Counted from the first letter of the stretch, positions 20,201-29,137 are shown. The stretch: 64,000 nucleotides of DNA from Paenibacillus polymyxa M1 (GCF_000237325.1 NC_017542.1:4542001-4606000); one strand, 5' to 3'. Made by a program: numbers and translations. Notes: generated from the letters alone by a model not told the origin.

Positions 20201-21720
20201 CCTTTATTCCATTTGGGCGTCGCTACTCCGTTATAGCTTTGAATCATATTATCAGCAATTGGAAAATACAGTGCCTTGCTGTCAAAACGATCTGAGTCAG
20301 TCAGCTTTTCAGCCATTTGACTATAAGCCTCCGGCACTTGTACCGGCTTGTAATACCCCTCAATGAACTGCGTACGCAAGGGAGCCAAATACACGCCCAG
20401 GCACAAAACGACGATAACAACCGCCAGCTTTTTATACCCACGCTGTAGCGGTGACGATCCAAACCATTCCATACATTGAATGACGCCAAAGGTCAGCAAC
20501 ACTCCGAAATTAAGGGAGAGCAGTCCAATAAATTTGTTAGGATCACGGAAAACCGAACCAATCACAGGGGTTTTCGTAACCAGAATGACAAACCACTTGG
20601 CAATGGATGGAAATGTCGTTCCAGTCGCTGCAACCATAAATAACAGCGTAAGGAGCGAAAAGATCAGAATGATCGGATTTTTATGTGAACGTGTCACCAT
20701 CGCGTACCCGATCAATAGCAACAAGAATCCCCCACCTACATAAAACATCGCAGGCAGCGAGGAAAACGAGAACATGGGCCACCAATAGCTCAGTAAATAA
20801 CCCACATTATATAAACTGCTGTTACGGCTGAATAGAGACAACGTATCCACGACGTTGATATTATGCTGAGACGCTTGAGCGTCCATCAACATGCTGCCTA
20901 CATACAGGGACAACCAATAAAAACTGAGCAGACCGAAAAACACGCCAAAAATCATGCCTTTACGCAAAAAATTACCGTATAAGGGCTGTAAATAGGCGCG
21001 CCCTGCCTTACGATGGGTCCAGGTCAGTTTGAGCAGGAGCAACATGGTGAACAATCCCAAATAAATCATCCCAAAGAAAAAATAATGAATGGCCGCAGCA
21101 CTCACGGTGAATACTGCAGCCAGCAGGAACAGGTCAATCCAGTTCCGCTGATACAATTTATGGGGATGATAGTTTTTAATTTGTTGAATTTGAAACTTGG
21201 GGTCCACCGCACTGAAAAAAAATCGCAGCATTAACGGAAACAAACTATAGCCACAAAGCAAATAAATATGCTGGATGCGAAAAATAACCCACGGATTCAG
21301 TGCATAAAACAACGAACCCACCACAATGGCAAAAATACGGGTTTTCGTAAAGCTTGGTGAATAATACACGCTGACCAATCGCTTGGCAAAGGCATACATC
21401 GAAAATGCTGAAACAAATAACAAGCCTGTGATAAACGACTTGAGCAAGACCGGGCCGCTTTCGTCAAATAATAATGAAAGTCCATAGAAAGGCAAGATGT
21501 ACAGAATGCGTGGAGCGTTAAACAGGGTCGAGGTAGACCATCGCTCGTTCCATACCCCGGTTATTTCCTCCAGATACCGATGAGAGGTGGCTCCAAAGGC
21601 AATGTCACTGAACACGATTTGACCTGGTCCATAGATGGGGGCAAGATACGCAACGATCGCAACCAGCATCCATATGATTGCCGCCATATCGTAGCGATAG
21701 CGAAATATCCACTTTTTCAT
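17293..21720 (-). CDS. Very large multi-spanning membrane protein, GT-C-like
   Basis: This 1475-residue protein has about 12 hydrophobic segments in the first 450 residues, a 950-residue beta-rich extracytoplasmic part, and one last membrane segment (VVIILASAYRFGWVLFVIGILGG, near the end). The first outer loop contains FSDIAFG, placed like the catalytic acidic loop of GT-C glycosyltransferases that use lipid-phosphate sugars; large arabinofuranosyltransferases have a similar layout. The outer part holds several jelly-roll-like repeats that could bind carbohydrate. AGAGGGGGACAAGC precedes the ATG. It follows the sensor-like gene by 51 bases in the same direction and lies among glycosyltransferases, so a role in building or modifying surface glycan is likely, but the exact reaction is unknown. 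Confidence 0.75.
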   Translation of the reverse strand: MKKWIFRYRYDMAAIIWMLVAIVAYLAPIYGPGQIVFSDIAFGATSHRYLEEITGVWNERWSTSTLFNAPRILYILPFYGLSLLFDESGPVLLKSFITGLLFVSAFSMYAFAKRLVSVYYSPSFTKTRIFAIVVGSLFYALNPWVIFRIQHIYLLCGYSLFPLMLRFFFSAVDPKFQIQQIKNYHPHKLYQRNWIDLFLLAAVFTVSAAAIHYFFFGMIYLGLFTMLLLLKLTWTHRKAGRAYLQPLYGNFLRKGMIFGVFFGLLSFYWLSLYVGSMLMDAQASQHNINVVDTLSLFSRNSSLYNVGYLLSYWWPMFSFSSLPAMFYVGGGFLLLLIGYAMVTRSHKNPIILIFSLLTLLFMVAATGTTFPSIAKWFVILVTKTPVIGSVFRDPNKFIGLLSLNFGVLLTFGVIQCMEWFGSSPLQRGYKKLAVVIVVLCLGVYLAPLRTQFIEGYYKPVQVPEAYSQMAEKLTDSDRFDSKALYFPIADNMIQSYNGVATPKWNKGKTATEKATGDFQVYSSPKNTIFHHEGNDPGITYYMNFLQYVMDNGLSSRLGWLFSTFGVNQLVYHDEYEGQEKRQDFHLSQLEGQTGLKRTYKNDLFSIFNLDQAPPYMNILASKIVTPYGFSRLESYSHLPGFDFSRFGVLFSALKPELNTIQTVNKGDYVEAASFNDLLLSQLPAEDYLRPFDAIEDGNAFLKWSKTFASTNDWLWYLSSQNIRNFPFDMEMDAGIAVTFASKKLDVAPYQMSSIEGNTVLDFDSMLRTETFFKPDNPQLFSVQANPREESNDVPTLHGEIMKGDPSNIWQVARSGLLEAKENNPYQFHITVSGRGTNKMHVKMRFYDKQMRELGVSYVVAPSEGYNFDSVKFYGEYVSPPGSYWMRMDLLTLQRPQQKNYWWIHDIQLRDLGQYSKPNTFTMHKKMDQPQTSHVYARVFMNKAGGKLQVTLPDGVTNIKTHDEGLNQFQWVDLGEHVFPKGDNPVTVNNLQGFNAVNQFAIVPVDQLDQLSFPVEQALKRGKLFFTLEAESDFNAQGNVQTERALPRLSMGRGISYQKGTLSREVEVTKTGTYGTAILANLPAGYEGSLAMKWKNEETGEVLTRTIRTGESYKRLPATSLSEKQVIETVPNQDGFAKKIIQIPDLLNDYGRVEFKNLFLTKGKYRLTLALDSQVPSLSHFADIHRMDGQEVTVMPGQDTKESLGSDVGCVADIRPGQTNLSIQDKELSIRYAPSYSCDWNIYASKKMKAEPLQEYVVQLDARSEQIGSRHMKVIFLNKASQILQTSYIDEVEERDKEQWNHYDQIVKAPAGTVLMQFQILAHAHKKQSGLFQMRQYSIIPYQAMITVDQFTLFEGTDMETFFMAPHASESIQATRENSMERSFTLYNPMHQQVLIRETESPNPLWEFRLGSENQRARLSVNGVTTGFITNGSGNGKVVIILASAYRFGWVLFVIGILGGAACFLPYRRWTKRKLP

Positions 21721-21770
21721 GCTTGTCCCCCTCTCTTGAACTTCTTGTGTATCTGTTGGTTATCTAGGAC

Positions 21771-23504
21771 CTATCTTCTCAAATGAACGATGGCCTGCAA
21801 TCCCTGATCGGTATTACGCAGCTTTAAGCGACCACCTATAGTCTTCAGATATGCATCCATATGATACAGACTGAACGTATGCTCCTGCGCATTTTGGGAA
21901 TAATCCGGCTGGAAATAGCTCCAACGCATCTTATCATCAATCCCGCCGCCTGTGTCTTCAATGATAATCATAATTTCAGCTTCTTCCAGGCGTGAGCTAA
22001 CCTTAAGCATATGAGATTGCCGTTTGGACCGCAGGCCCGTTCGGCCCCGTTCCTGCTCCTCCAGCTGCTCTCCATCTCGGTTCATGGCCTCTACTGCATT
22101 TTCCAGCAACCCCTGAATCGTTTTGTACAGCATAGGTGCTTGTGCTGCAATAGATGGAACTGGCTCTTGCCGCGTAATCACTTGAATGTGCTTCATATTC
22201 AGCGAACGGTTCGCCCATTTCAGTGATTCAGACAATACCTCGTTCATATCCGTGAAGCTAATTCCACTATTATCATGCATTTTCTCTTCCAGCTCATCAC
22301 GCAAGCTACGGACACCTGTCAGTAACTCTCCAAGTGAGGATTCCTGTCTGAGACGACCCTGGATGAAATTTCCATTCAGCTCGCGGAAATACTCCAGTTC
22401 CTCATGAGATGCTCCTTTTCCCTGACTGGAAGCCACTTCAAAGCGGTTGGCTAGATCTTGATAAAATCCCAACAGCTTTAAATCATCGCCGCCCGTGAGA
22501 CGGCTAGTCTGTTCTTGCAGCTCTTGCAGCTGCTGCTCAATCGTCTGCATTAACGGCAAATAATACGTGTCCTGCTGCTGTCGCATATCTTCATCCCGCC
22601 GCTGGTCACGCACTTGATTGTTCACGATGGCATCTTTCACAATCCGTTTGCGGAACTGGACGAGCATGGCCCACAGAATCATGAGTATTAGAGCCATCAC
22701 CATCCACAACTGTTTGCGAAAGGAGCTAATTCGCTGGGCAGTGTCCTGACTAATATCCTTAACCGATATGTAAAGGGCCTCTTCCCCAATGCGGCTGAAT
22801 CCTATTCCGTATTTCTCTCCACGATCTTCAACGATACCCGTATTGCCCTCCAGCAGCTTACGGGTTACACCCGTGATGTCCGTCCGGTTGATATCCGGAG
22901 TATTTCGGGAAGCTACGATCTTGAATTGACCGTTATAAAATAAAGTCTCATGCTGATTCACCGGCTTACTTTTAATAATTCCACTAAGCATCTCAGCGTC
23001 AACCGTACGCACCATAAAACCGCCCGTCTGCGCCCCTTGAATCCTGCACGCTATGTACTGGGCAGGCTGATGATCCTCAGTCACAAAAGAGCTTATCGCA
23101 CAACCATTTTGCAGCCACTTAATCTGCTGGACTGCACTCTTCATCTCACGATTGTCACGTCCGGCCATCACATGATACTGTTCATCCAGCACATAAAAAG
23201 ACCCGCTTTCACGCTTAAACCCCTCAGCATACTGGCGTGTTCCCTGATTCAGTATCTCTCTGCCCAGACTGGACGACAGCTCTTTCAGTTCAGCCTGCCA
23301 TGCGGCATAACGCTCCGTTATGCTGCCAGACAGTTCCTGTACCTCGTACTGGAGCTGCTCATTCTGAATATCCGCCAAGTGACCGCTGAATTGCCGCATG
23401 ACAAACCATTGTAGCACAGCGGCCAAGAACACGGTCACACACAGGACGATCAGGTACAGGATCAGCTTTTGCCAGCTTGGTCTCAACAAAGCCCATTGTT
23501 TCAT
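21771..23504 (-). CDS. Membrane sensor histidine-kinase-like protein, degenerate
   Basis: The 577-residue protein has an N-terminal membrane segment (residues 15-37), an extracytoplasmic domain of about 200 residues, a second segment (LWMVMALILMILWAMLV), a coiled linker, and an ATPase-like domain with N-box LLENAVEAM and G1 motif IEDTGGGID. I see no canonical H-box (no H-E-x-x-x-P), and after G1 the usual GxGL box is replaced by EHTFSLYHMD. It may be a pseudokinase or an unusual kinase. Its start overlaps the stop of the upstream small gene (ATGA), and it precedes the giant GT-C-like gene, suggesting one operon that senses and builds surface glycan. Confidence 0.75.
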   Translation of the reverse strand: MKQWALLRPSWQKLILYLIVLCVTVFLAAVLQWFVMRQFSGHLADIQNEQLQYEVQELSGSITERYAAWQAELKELSSSLGREILNQGTRQYAEGFKRESGSFYVLDEQYHVMAGRDNREMKSAVQQIKWLQNGCAISSFVTEDHQPAQYIACRIQGAQTGGFMVRTVDAEMLSGIIKSKPVNQHETLFYNGQFKIVASRNTPDINRTDITGVTRKLLEGNTGIVEDRGEKYGIGFSRIGEEALYISVKDISQDTAQRISSFRKQLWMVMALILMILWAMLVQFRKRIVKDAIVNNQVRDQRRDEDMRQQQDTYYLPLMQTIEQQLQELQEQTSRLTGGDDLKLLGFYQDLANRFEVASSQGKGASHEELEYFRELNGNFIQGRLRQESSLGELLTGVRSLRDELEEKMHDNSGISFTDMNEVLSESLKWANRSLNMKHIQVITRQEPVPSIAAQAPMLYKTIQGLLENAVEAMNRDGEQLEEQERGRTGLRSKRQSHMLKVSSRLEEAEIMIIIEDTGGGIDDKMRWSYFQPDYSQNAQEHTFSLYHMDAYLKTIGGRLKLRNTDQGLQAIVHLRR

Positions 23505-23959
23505 GCCCTGTCCCCTCCATTCTGTTCAAGACGGCTCAAAATTGCTTGCATCAGGCATTCCAGCTCGTAGCTGACCAGCGGTAGACGCGCGCATAGCAAC
23601 CGGGGAGTGCGACGCTGGAGTGCGGCAAACCTCGCAGCGGTTTCCGTTGCCCCGTCCGTCAGCAGAATCAACTCGCATGTTTTTGCGATATACAGGCGAT
23701 CCAAATCTTCCTCGCTGTATGCTCGCAAATCAACAACGTAAATATCATGACGGTCGTCCATATGCTGAAGTGCGCTGGAGACAGCCAAGGTCACCCCTGT
23801 ATGTCGCGCAGCATGATATTCGTGAAGAAGACGCATCCCTTTTTCCCAGAGCGCATGTTCAGCCGAATCAAATCGTTCACAAAAAAGACGCAACGCCCGT
23901 TCTGTACTGACATCTTTTAAAAATGCCAAAACGCTGATATTATACATGTAGTTCCTCAT
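23501..23959 (-). CDS. Small protein of unknown function, coupled to the sensor gene
   Basis: The 152-residue protein is not recognised. It has no signal peptide or membrane segment. It alternates helical stretches and short hydrophobic strands (ISVLAF, IYVVDLRAY, CELILLTDG, RLLCARLP) in an order that loosely recalls a receiver fold without the catalytic residues; that comparison is only an inference. Its stop overlaps the start of the sensor-like gene by four bases, so they are co-translated. The start may be ATG 23959 or ATG 23947, which has GAGG six bases upstream. Confidence 0.65.
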   Translation of the reverse strand: MRNYMYNISVLAFLKDVSTERALRLFCERFDSAEHALWEKGMRLLHEYHAARHTGVTLAVSSALQHMDDRHDIYVVDLRAYSEEDLDRLYIAKTCELILLTDGATETAARFAALQRRTPRLLCARLPLVSYELECLMQAILSRLEQNGGDRA

Positions 23960-23992
23960 TTCTTACTTCCTGATTGGAGTTGCGCAGTTCTT

Positions 23993-24697
23993 ATGACACC
24001 CCAAAACATTCTATTTGTTGACGACAGTCCAATGGTTCTGTCCCTGCTTGAACGGACATTGATGCAAGAAACATTCACCTTACATACCGCTCACACGCCT
24101 AAAGAAGCCCTGCAAGTGCTGGAAAAGTATCCGATTGATGTAGTCGTTTCCGATCTGCTTATGCCTGGTTTGGACGGAATTACGTTCCTTCGTATGATTA
24201 AGAAGGATTATCCGCATATCGTACGCATCATTTTATCTGGTCACCTGCATACGCAGTCTATTTTATCGGCCATTAATCAAGTCGGCGTGTTCCGTTTTCT
24301 AACGAAACCGCTGGAGCTGGATGATGATACGCTAAAAAAGATACTGTATGAGGCGCTTGATCAGGCTAGGCTCAATCGAAACAGCCTGTATGCAAACCAG
24401 AACGTCGCATCTGACCTATCGGTATTTATAAACAGCATTTTGAATGCTCCGTACCGACCGTATGTACTGCTGAATGATCAAGATATCGTAACCGCCGTAC
24501 ACATTGCACTTGCTGAGCTGTATCCTGTCGGCTGCTCACTGCGTCATCCTGACGGTGAAGGTATTCAGTTAACTCCGCATTCATTATATATACCGTATGA
24601 GGAGCCGGAATCTTCCGATCCCGACCTGTACTCGCTGGATACGCTGACCCTCGGTCATTCATCGTTACGCCTTATCCGCCTTAGCGAGATCGCCTGA
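23993..24697 (+). CDS. Response regulator with canonical receiver and unknown output domain
   Basis: The 234-residue protein begins with a complete receiver: ILFVDDSPMV, phospho-Asp in VVSDLLMPGLDG, Thr/Ser in IILSGH and Lys in FLTKPLE. The remaining 100 residues do not look like a DNA-binding domain; they contain NSILNAPYRPYVLLNDQD and may be a regulatory or protein-binding module. It is divergent from the small gene and sensor-like gene at 21771-23959, and its last 33 bases overlap the end of the converging glycosyltransferase. It is a candidate partner of the neighbouring sensor. Confidence 0.85.
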   Translation: MTPQNILFVDDSPMVLSLLERTLMQETFTLHTAHTPKEALQVLEKYPIDVVVSDLLMPGLDGITFLRMIKKDYPHIVRIILSGHLHTQSILSAINQVGVFRFLTKPLELDDDTLKKILYEALDQARLNRNSLYANQNVASDLSVFINSILNAPYRPYVLLNDQDIVTAVHIALAELYPVGCSLRHPDGEGIQLTPHSLYIPYEEPESSDPDLYSLDTLTLGHSSLRLIRLSEIA

Positions 24698-25576
24698 GTG
24701 ACGGGTGCCGCCCTTTAACATGGCGGCTACCCCAATCACAGTCAGGCAGGTATACATCCACAACATCCCCGCCGTCAGCAGCGGATGACGGATGTAGTTT
24801 TTCACATTCCCCCATGTATACAACACCGGACGGAAGAAGTACCAACGTTCCAGCGCCTTTCGCAATCCGCCCTCTTCAGATGACATTGTACGATCCATTA
24901 CCGAGAAGTAGTAGGCTTTTTTACGTAATACATCCTGCAGATATACCTGTTTTTCGTCATGATATACTCGTGTAAAAACCGCCCGGCGAATGACTCCGCC
25001 AGACTCTATATAGCGCAAGGTCGGCTGTATTTCTTCAAAAGCAATCTGCTCCGCATTAAATCCGCCTGTCGATTCGTAAGCGCTCATTCGCCAGAAGCGT
25101 GCTGCTTCAATAGAGCGTTTTCCCAAGGTCTCTCCCGCGTTGTTAATGACATTCCGCTCGAAAACTTTCACTTTGGAAAAAAAATTATTTGCTTCCGAAT
25201 ATGCCTCCTCCGGAACAACCAAGGCGCCAATATCTTGATGATTGTCAAAAAAGTCGATGCTCTGCTGAATCAGATGTTCGGCTAAAATCATATCGGAATC
25301 CAATACAAATATGTATTCAGCCCCCAAGTGTTTCGCTTCCTCAACTGCCCTGACCCTCGCAACTCCCCGCTCTCCATGAGGAAGCTCTAGTATCGTTACG
25401 GGTACCGAACTTCCTGCTGACAGCATACGAATCGTCTCAACCGTCCGGTCATCGGAGCCATCATCAGCAACTACAATATGCAGATCCTTGTAATTTTGCC
25501 CTAAACAGCTTCGCAAACAAGGCTCTATCGTACGTTCATTGTTGTACGTGGAGAAGAGAATGACCACTTTGTCCAC
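24665..25576 (-). CDS. Glycosyltransferase family 2
   Basis: The 303-residue enzyme has a GT2 (GT-A fold) N-terminus: VVILFSTYNNERTIEPCL, VVADDGSDDRTVE and the metal-binding DSDMI. A C-terminal hydrophobic segment (MLWMYTCLTVIGVAAML) would anchor it to the membrane. It should transfer a sugar from a nucleotide donor to a lipid-linked or growing glycan. Its start overlaps the end of the upstream GT4 gene by 41 bases, showing tight operon structure. Donor and acceptor cannot be told from the sequence. Confidence 0.88.
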   Translation of the reverse strand: MDKVVILFSTYNNERTIEPCLRSCLGQNYKDLHIVVADDGSDDRTVETIRMLSAGSSVPVTILELPHGERGVARVRAVEEAKHLGAEYIFVLDSDMILAEHLIQQSIDFFDNHQDIGALVVPEEAYSEANNFFSKVKVFERNVINNAGETLGKRSIEAARFWRMSAYESTGGFNAEQIAFEEIQPTLRYIESGGVIRRAVFTRVYHDEKQVYLQDVLRKKAYYFSVMDRTMSSEEGGLRKALERWYFFRPVLYTWGNVKNYIRHPLLTAGMLWMYTCLTVIGVAAMLKGGTRHSGDLAKADKA

Positions 25577-26762
25577 TCTGTTCCGCCTCCTCTGCCCAAT
25601 TCTCCATCAACTGCTCAAACGCAGCAGCTGTATGATCAAAATGGAATCTTAGCGCATATTGATACGCTCGCTCACGGATGGCCATGTAATCTTCGCCACC
25701 CTTTGCTGCTCTTTCCATTTGTTCAGATAATCCCCGAATATCACCGTGAAAGCATAAATATCCGCTTTTTCCGAAATCCGTCGCATCCACCAGACCGGGT
25801 GAATTGCTGACAATACTGGGTGTTCCAACGGCTGCCGCTTCCGTAATCGTTAACCCCCAGCCTTCACGCAGGGAGGGAAACACAAGCGCATGGGCACGAC
25901 TCATCAGCTCCAGCTTATGCTCTGCTGAAACAAATCCGTAAAAGGTAATATCGGCTTGGGATTGTCCTTGTTCATCCGGTTCTCCGTATGTCAATTCATA
26001 CCGCTCTATAATCGGTAATAATTGTTCTGTCACATAGGTTTTATCGGTTTTTCCAGCAATCCATAACATAGCCTGGGGGAACTTTTCCTTGAGCTGCCCA
26101 AAGGCTTCAACGACCAGATCAATGCCTTTATATTTAACGAAGCGTCCGGCATACATAAAGGTCGGGTTAGACTCCTTCATTAAAAATTGTTCACGCGGCC
26201 AATGATCAAACTCAATGCCTTCCGGTAAAAGGTGAACACGATCCGGGTGAAAGCCCAGCTTAAGCAGATCATACCGGGTAGACGGGGATACGGTGAGCGT
26301 CCGATCCTTCCGAGCCAGCTTAAGCATCAGGGGCTCCATATGAAATCCAATCATATTTAGCGGAAATCGAGCATTTTCATACCATATTTCCCTTGTTAGC
26401 TGGTGTATGAAAAAGATCCGCTTGGAGGCCTCCACCCAAAATCGGGTAAAGAACTGATGCGTATTCGCCTGATTAATTACATAGTCAATCTGCTGCCGAT
26501 GAAGACGGTAATAGCGCATCGCATAATAAATAACACTGTATATGTTTCCTTTTCGAATATACGTAATACCGTCAATGACTTCATGCTCAGGCATCCCCTC
26601 AAATTGGGGTGAGAAATGAATGAACTGAAAACGGCCTTGCTGTGTGCGTTTCAGCATTTCATGGGTGAAAATTTCTGCTCCCCCGCTTTTCGGAGAACGA
26701 ATGTCACGCCAGGAAAGCAATAGAACGACGGTTTTACCGTTCTGTTCAAGTATGGTATTCAT
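25536..26762 (-). CDS. Glycosyltransferase family 4
   Basis: The 408-residue protein has a GT-B fold. Features are the N-terminal glycine-rich loop region (SPKSGGAEIFTHEM), FMYAGRFVKYKGIDLVVEAF, and the donor-binding region HALVFPSLREGWGLTITEAAA with the EX7E motif of GT4 retaining enzymes. It has no membrane segment. It overlaps both neighbours (41 bases with the GT2 downstream and 17 bases with the flippase-like gene upstream), so it is part of the same translational unit. The donor is unknown; GDP-mannose from ManC is possible. Confidence 0.9.
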   Translation of the reverse strand: MNTILEQNGKTVVLLLSWRDIRSPKSGGAEIFTHEMLKRTQQGRFQFIHFSPQFEGMPEHEVIDGITYIRKGNIYSVIYYAMRYYRLHRQQIDYVINQANTHQFFTRFWVEASKRIFFIHQLTREIWYENARFPLNMIGFHMEPLMLKLARKDRTLTVSPSTRYDLLKLGFHPDRVHLLPEGIEFDHWPREQFLMKESNPTFMYAGRFVKYKGIDLVVEAFGQLKEKFPQAMLWIAGKTDKTYVTEQLLPIIERYELTYGEPDEQGQSQADITFYGFVSAEHKLELMSRAHALVFPSLREGWGLTITEAAAVGTPSIVSNSPGLVDATDFGKSGYLCFHGDIRGLSEQMERAAKGGEDYMAIRERAYQYALRFHFDHTAAAFEQLMENWAEEAEQSGQSGHSLLHVQQ

Positions 26763-28011
26763 GGGGTGAATCCCCCCTTATCTTTATTTTGAATAAATAT
26801 ATATAGGCATCTATCACAAAATAGAGAGACATTGCCCCATAAACAATGAACTCTGACAGCAAAAAATCTACTGGGTCTGTGTGAGACATATGAAAGGCTG
26901 CTACTAAAACAGCTGCTCCTGCTACCAGACTAAATATAAATTTGCGTCTGCCCACTAATACGTGCACATGCACAAAAAACATCACGATGGAAAATAGCCA
27001 GTACACCCAACCCCCCCATGGAATATAGACCTCAGCTGACTGGTAAGAAGCTCCGAATAATATGGGAATAGACGTTGGGAACACAAAGGTCGTGCCCACA
27101 TATACACACAGCGCAGCAACAGCCATTAACCCAGCATAGATGGCAATTAACTTGCCCAAAGCCTGGTGGTCATGCCCCTGCGCACCGATCTTGGGAATAA
27201 AGGCCGCGATCAGGCTGTAGGAAACGTAATAGACCAATTGGCTGTACTTCAGCGCAATGGCATAGCTGCTGGCTTGCTCGGGAAAGTAATGCTGTACATA
27301 CAACATGTCGATGGAGATACAAAATAGAATGAATAAATTCGTCATAAGGCTATCGGTAAAATCCTGACCTAGCGACTTCCATAACCCAGAAGGGATACGT
27401 TCTCCACTGTGTGTAGATAAGGATACGCCACGAGCCGAAACGATCCAGCCGTGAAGCAGCGACAGCAACATTCCTCCGCAATTTGCCAACAGTAGCGCTT
27501 CCAGCTTTAAACCTAGTGCGGCCAGGACAAAAAACAGGCTCAGTTTCCCTAATACCTCAATGTAATAATTCACATTGAGCGCTAGCATGCGTTCCCTACC
27601 GTGTAAATCTCCGCGGCATGAACTCACGAGAATATGCAATCCGATCAAGGCATACAGCATGAACAGTGGGCCAGACTCAACACCCAATAGCGAGTGCAGC
27701 AACGGATGAACGGAAAGTAAAATGATCATGGCAAGCACAGTTAGCACTAGAGGTGCTTTTAGTAATAGAGAACCGAGCGGTAAGCTGCGTAGCGGAAGTT
27801 TCTTGTCACCCTTGGATACCAGCTTGGCGGTTAATAGCTGGATGGATAAGCCCAAAACGGACAGCAGTGCAAAGAGGGCCAGCAGCGCGTTCGCCTGACC
27901 ATAGGCTTGTCCGGTAAGATACCAGCTCGCTGCAATGTGGAAGAAAAAATTAAATCCGTTAAGCAGCACATTAAAGAGGGGAAACATCAACGAACGCAGT
28001 CGGTTGTTCAC
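26746..28011 (-). CDS. Polysaccharide flippase-like membrane protein
   Basis: The 421-residue protein has about 12 hydrophobic segments and no large soluble domain, matching the MOP/Wzx type of lipid-linked sugar exporter. Segments include LYALIGLHILV, LFFVLAALGL and LLVAGAAVLVAAF-like stretches. It lies between two glycosyltransferases in one tight operon. It would turn over the lipid-linked glycan made by the neighbours. Sequence alone does not give the substrate. Confidence 0.8.
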   Translation of the reverse strand: MNNRLRSLMFPLFNVLLNGFNFFFHIAASWYLTGQAYGQANALLALFALLSVLGLSIQLLTAKLVSKGDKKLPLRSLPLGSLLLKAPLVLTVLAMIILLSVHPLLHSLLGVESGPLFMLYALIGLHILVSSCRGDLHGRERMLALNVNYYIEVLGKLSLFFVLAALGLKLEALLLANCGGMLLSLLHGWIVSARGVSLSTHSGERIPSGLWKSLGQDFTDSLMTNLFILFCISIDMLYVQHYFPEQASSYAIALKYSQLVYYVSYSLIAAFIPKIGAQGHDHQALGKLIAIYAGLMAVAALCVYVGTTFVFPTSIPILFGASYQSAEVYIPWGGWVYWLFSIVMFFVHVHVLVGRRKFIFSLVAGAAVLVAAFHMSHTDPVDFLLSEFIVYGAMSLYFVIDAYIYLFKIKIRGDSPHEYHT

Positions 28012-28015
28012 GTGG

Positions 28016-29137
28016 TTATCTCACCCGCCGATCCAGTCGCCAAATCTCAATGATAGAGCGCAAAAAACGAATGGAATCTTTCCAGACATGAATGTGCGAG
28101 CCATCTCGGTCAATGCATTTGACGGGTAATTGCAGCACACGAAGCTGAAGTCGCTTGGCAATAAACATCATCTCCAGATCCAGCGCCAGTCCGAGTTGTT
28201 CCTTCAAATGTGGAAACATCCGCTTCACGGCAACCGAACTCATCACTTTAAGACCCGTCTGGGAATCTACCACACCTGTTGGTAAAAAGGGGCGAGAAAC
28301 GACCCTTTTGCCAAAGCTGACGATAGATCGCAATAAAGAGCGATTCTCGGCGGTCATATCTTTGGTTCCAATCACAACATCATAGTAGCCCTGCTGAACA
28401 ACATTAATCATTCTGGCAATGTCCTCAATAAAAAAGGAATCGTCCGCGTCCACAAATACGTAGTAATCCGCACCGATGGTCCGCATTCCTTCGAGATACG
28501 TCCCTGCCTTACGCGTATTGCGTCCCAATTCCCTTGTTTGAAGCAGCGGACTCAGGTTCTGGTTAATCCGGTTTACGGACAAGTCCGTTGCCGCCTCCAG
28601 CGCTTTAATCAAGGCATTCGTGCCATCGTGACTACCATCATCAATGAGATAAATCGAACCCTCTATAATATGGCTACGGATAAAGGTTTGCAGTCGCTCA
28701 GCAAAGGTTTTGACATGAACAAAACGTTTCTCTTCGTTATATACAGATAAGATGAATGCAACATGTTGGCTTTTGGTCGAATACTCGGGATAGAGCAAGC
28801 TTTGTATTTCAGAAATGATTTCTTCGGTATCATTGGCTTGCCAAAATAGCAGACGCAATCGGCCTACTCCGATAATTTGCACCATATGCTGATCACTGAA
28901 CGGAAAGGTTACATCCGTCACCAATAGCAATGGCATTTGCGGAAATTGGCTACGGATCTGATTAGCTTTCCGCACGGCTTGCCCCGGCTCCCTATAATCA
29001 ATCAGGCAGCAACATGCATCCTCGTAGACTGAAGCGGTCTCCGTGTCCTCGCACTGTATATATTGGTAAAAACAAATCACATTGGGATAATCAATAGCCC
29101 TGTTGTTATCGCTAAAAATGGCTATAGGTCCCTGCAC
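28016..29137 (-). CDS. Glycosyltransferase family 2 with receiver-like N-terminal domain
   Basis: The 373-residue protein has two parts. Residues 1-120 show alternating strands and helices with IAIFSDN, CCLIDYREPG, PLLLVTD and RLRLLFWQ at the places of receiver strands 1, 3, 4 and 5; the Asp in LIDYREPG would match the phospho-acceptor, while the acidic pocket and Lys are poor. Residues 125-373 are a GT2 domain (VAFILSVYNEEKRFV, YLIDDGSHDGT, VFVDADDSFF) similar to dolichyl-phosphate-glucose or polyprenyl-sugar synthases. It is the first gene of the leftward glycan operon. Fusion of a receiver-like module to a glycosyltransferase is unusual. Confidence 0.8.
   Translation of the reverse strand: MQGPIAIFSDNNRAIDYPNVICFYQYIQCEDTETASVYEDACCCLIDYREPGQAVRKANQIRSQFPQMPLLLVTDVTFPFSDQHMVQIIGVGRLRLLFWQANDTEEIISEIQSLLYPEYSTKSQHVAFILSVYNEEKRFVHVKTFAERLQTFIRSHIIEGSIYLIDDGSHDGTNALIKALEAATDLSVNRINQNLSPLLQTRELGRNTRKAGTYLEGMRTIGADYYVFVDADDSFFIEDIARMINVVQQGYYDVVIGTKDMTAENRSLLRSIVSFGKRVVSRPFLPTGVVDSQTGLKVMSSVAVKRMFPHLKEQLGLALDLEMMFIAKRLQLRVLQLPVKCIDRDGSHIHVWKDSIRFLRSIIEIWRLDRRVR

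Noticed and set aside
23950..24000. Phage or IS border near the divergent regulator genes
   Set aside because: No inverted repeats, target duplications or transposase remnants could be seen.
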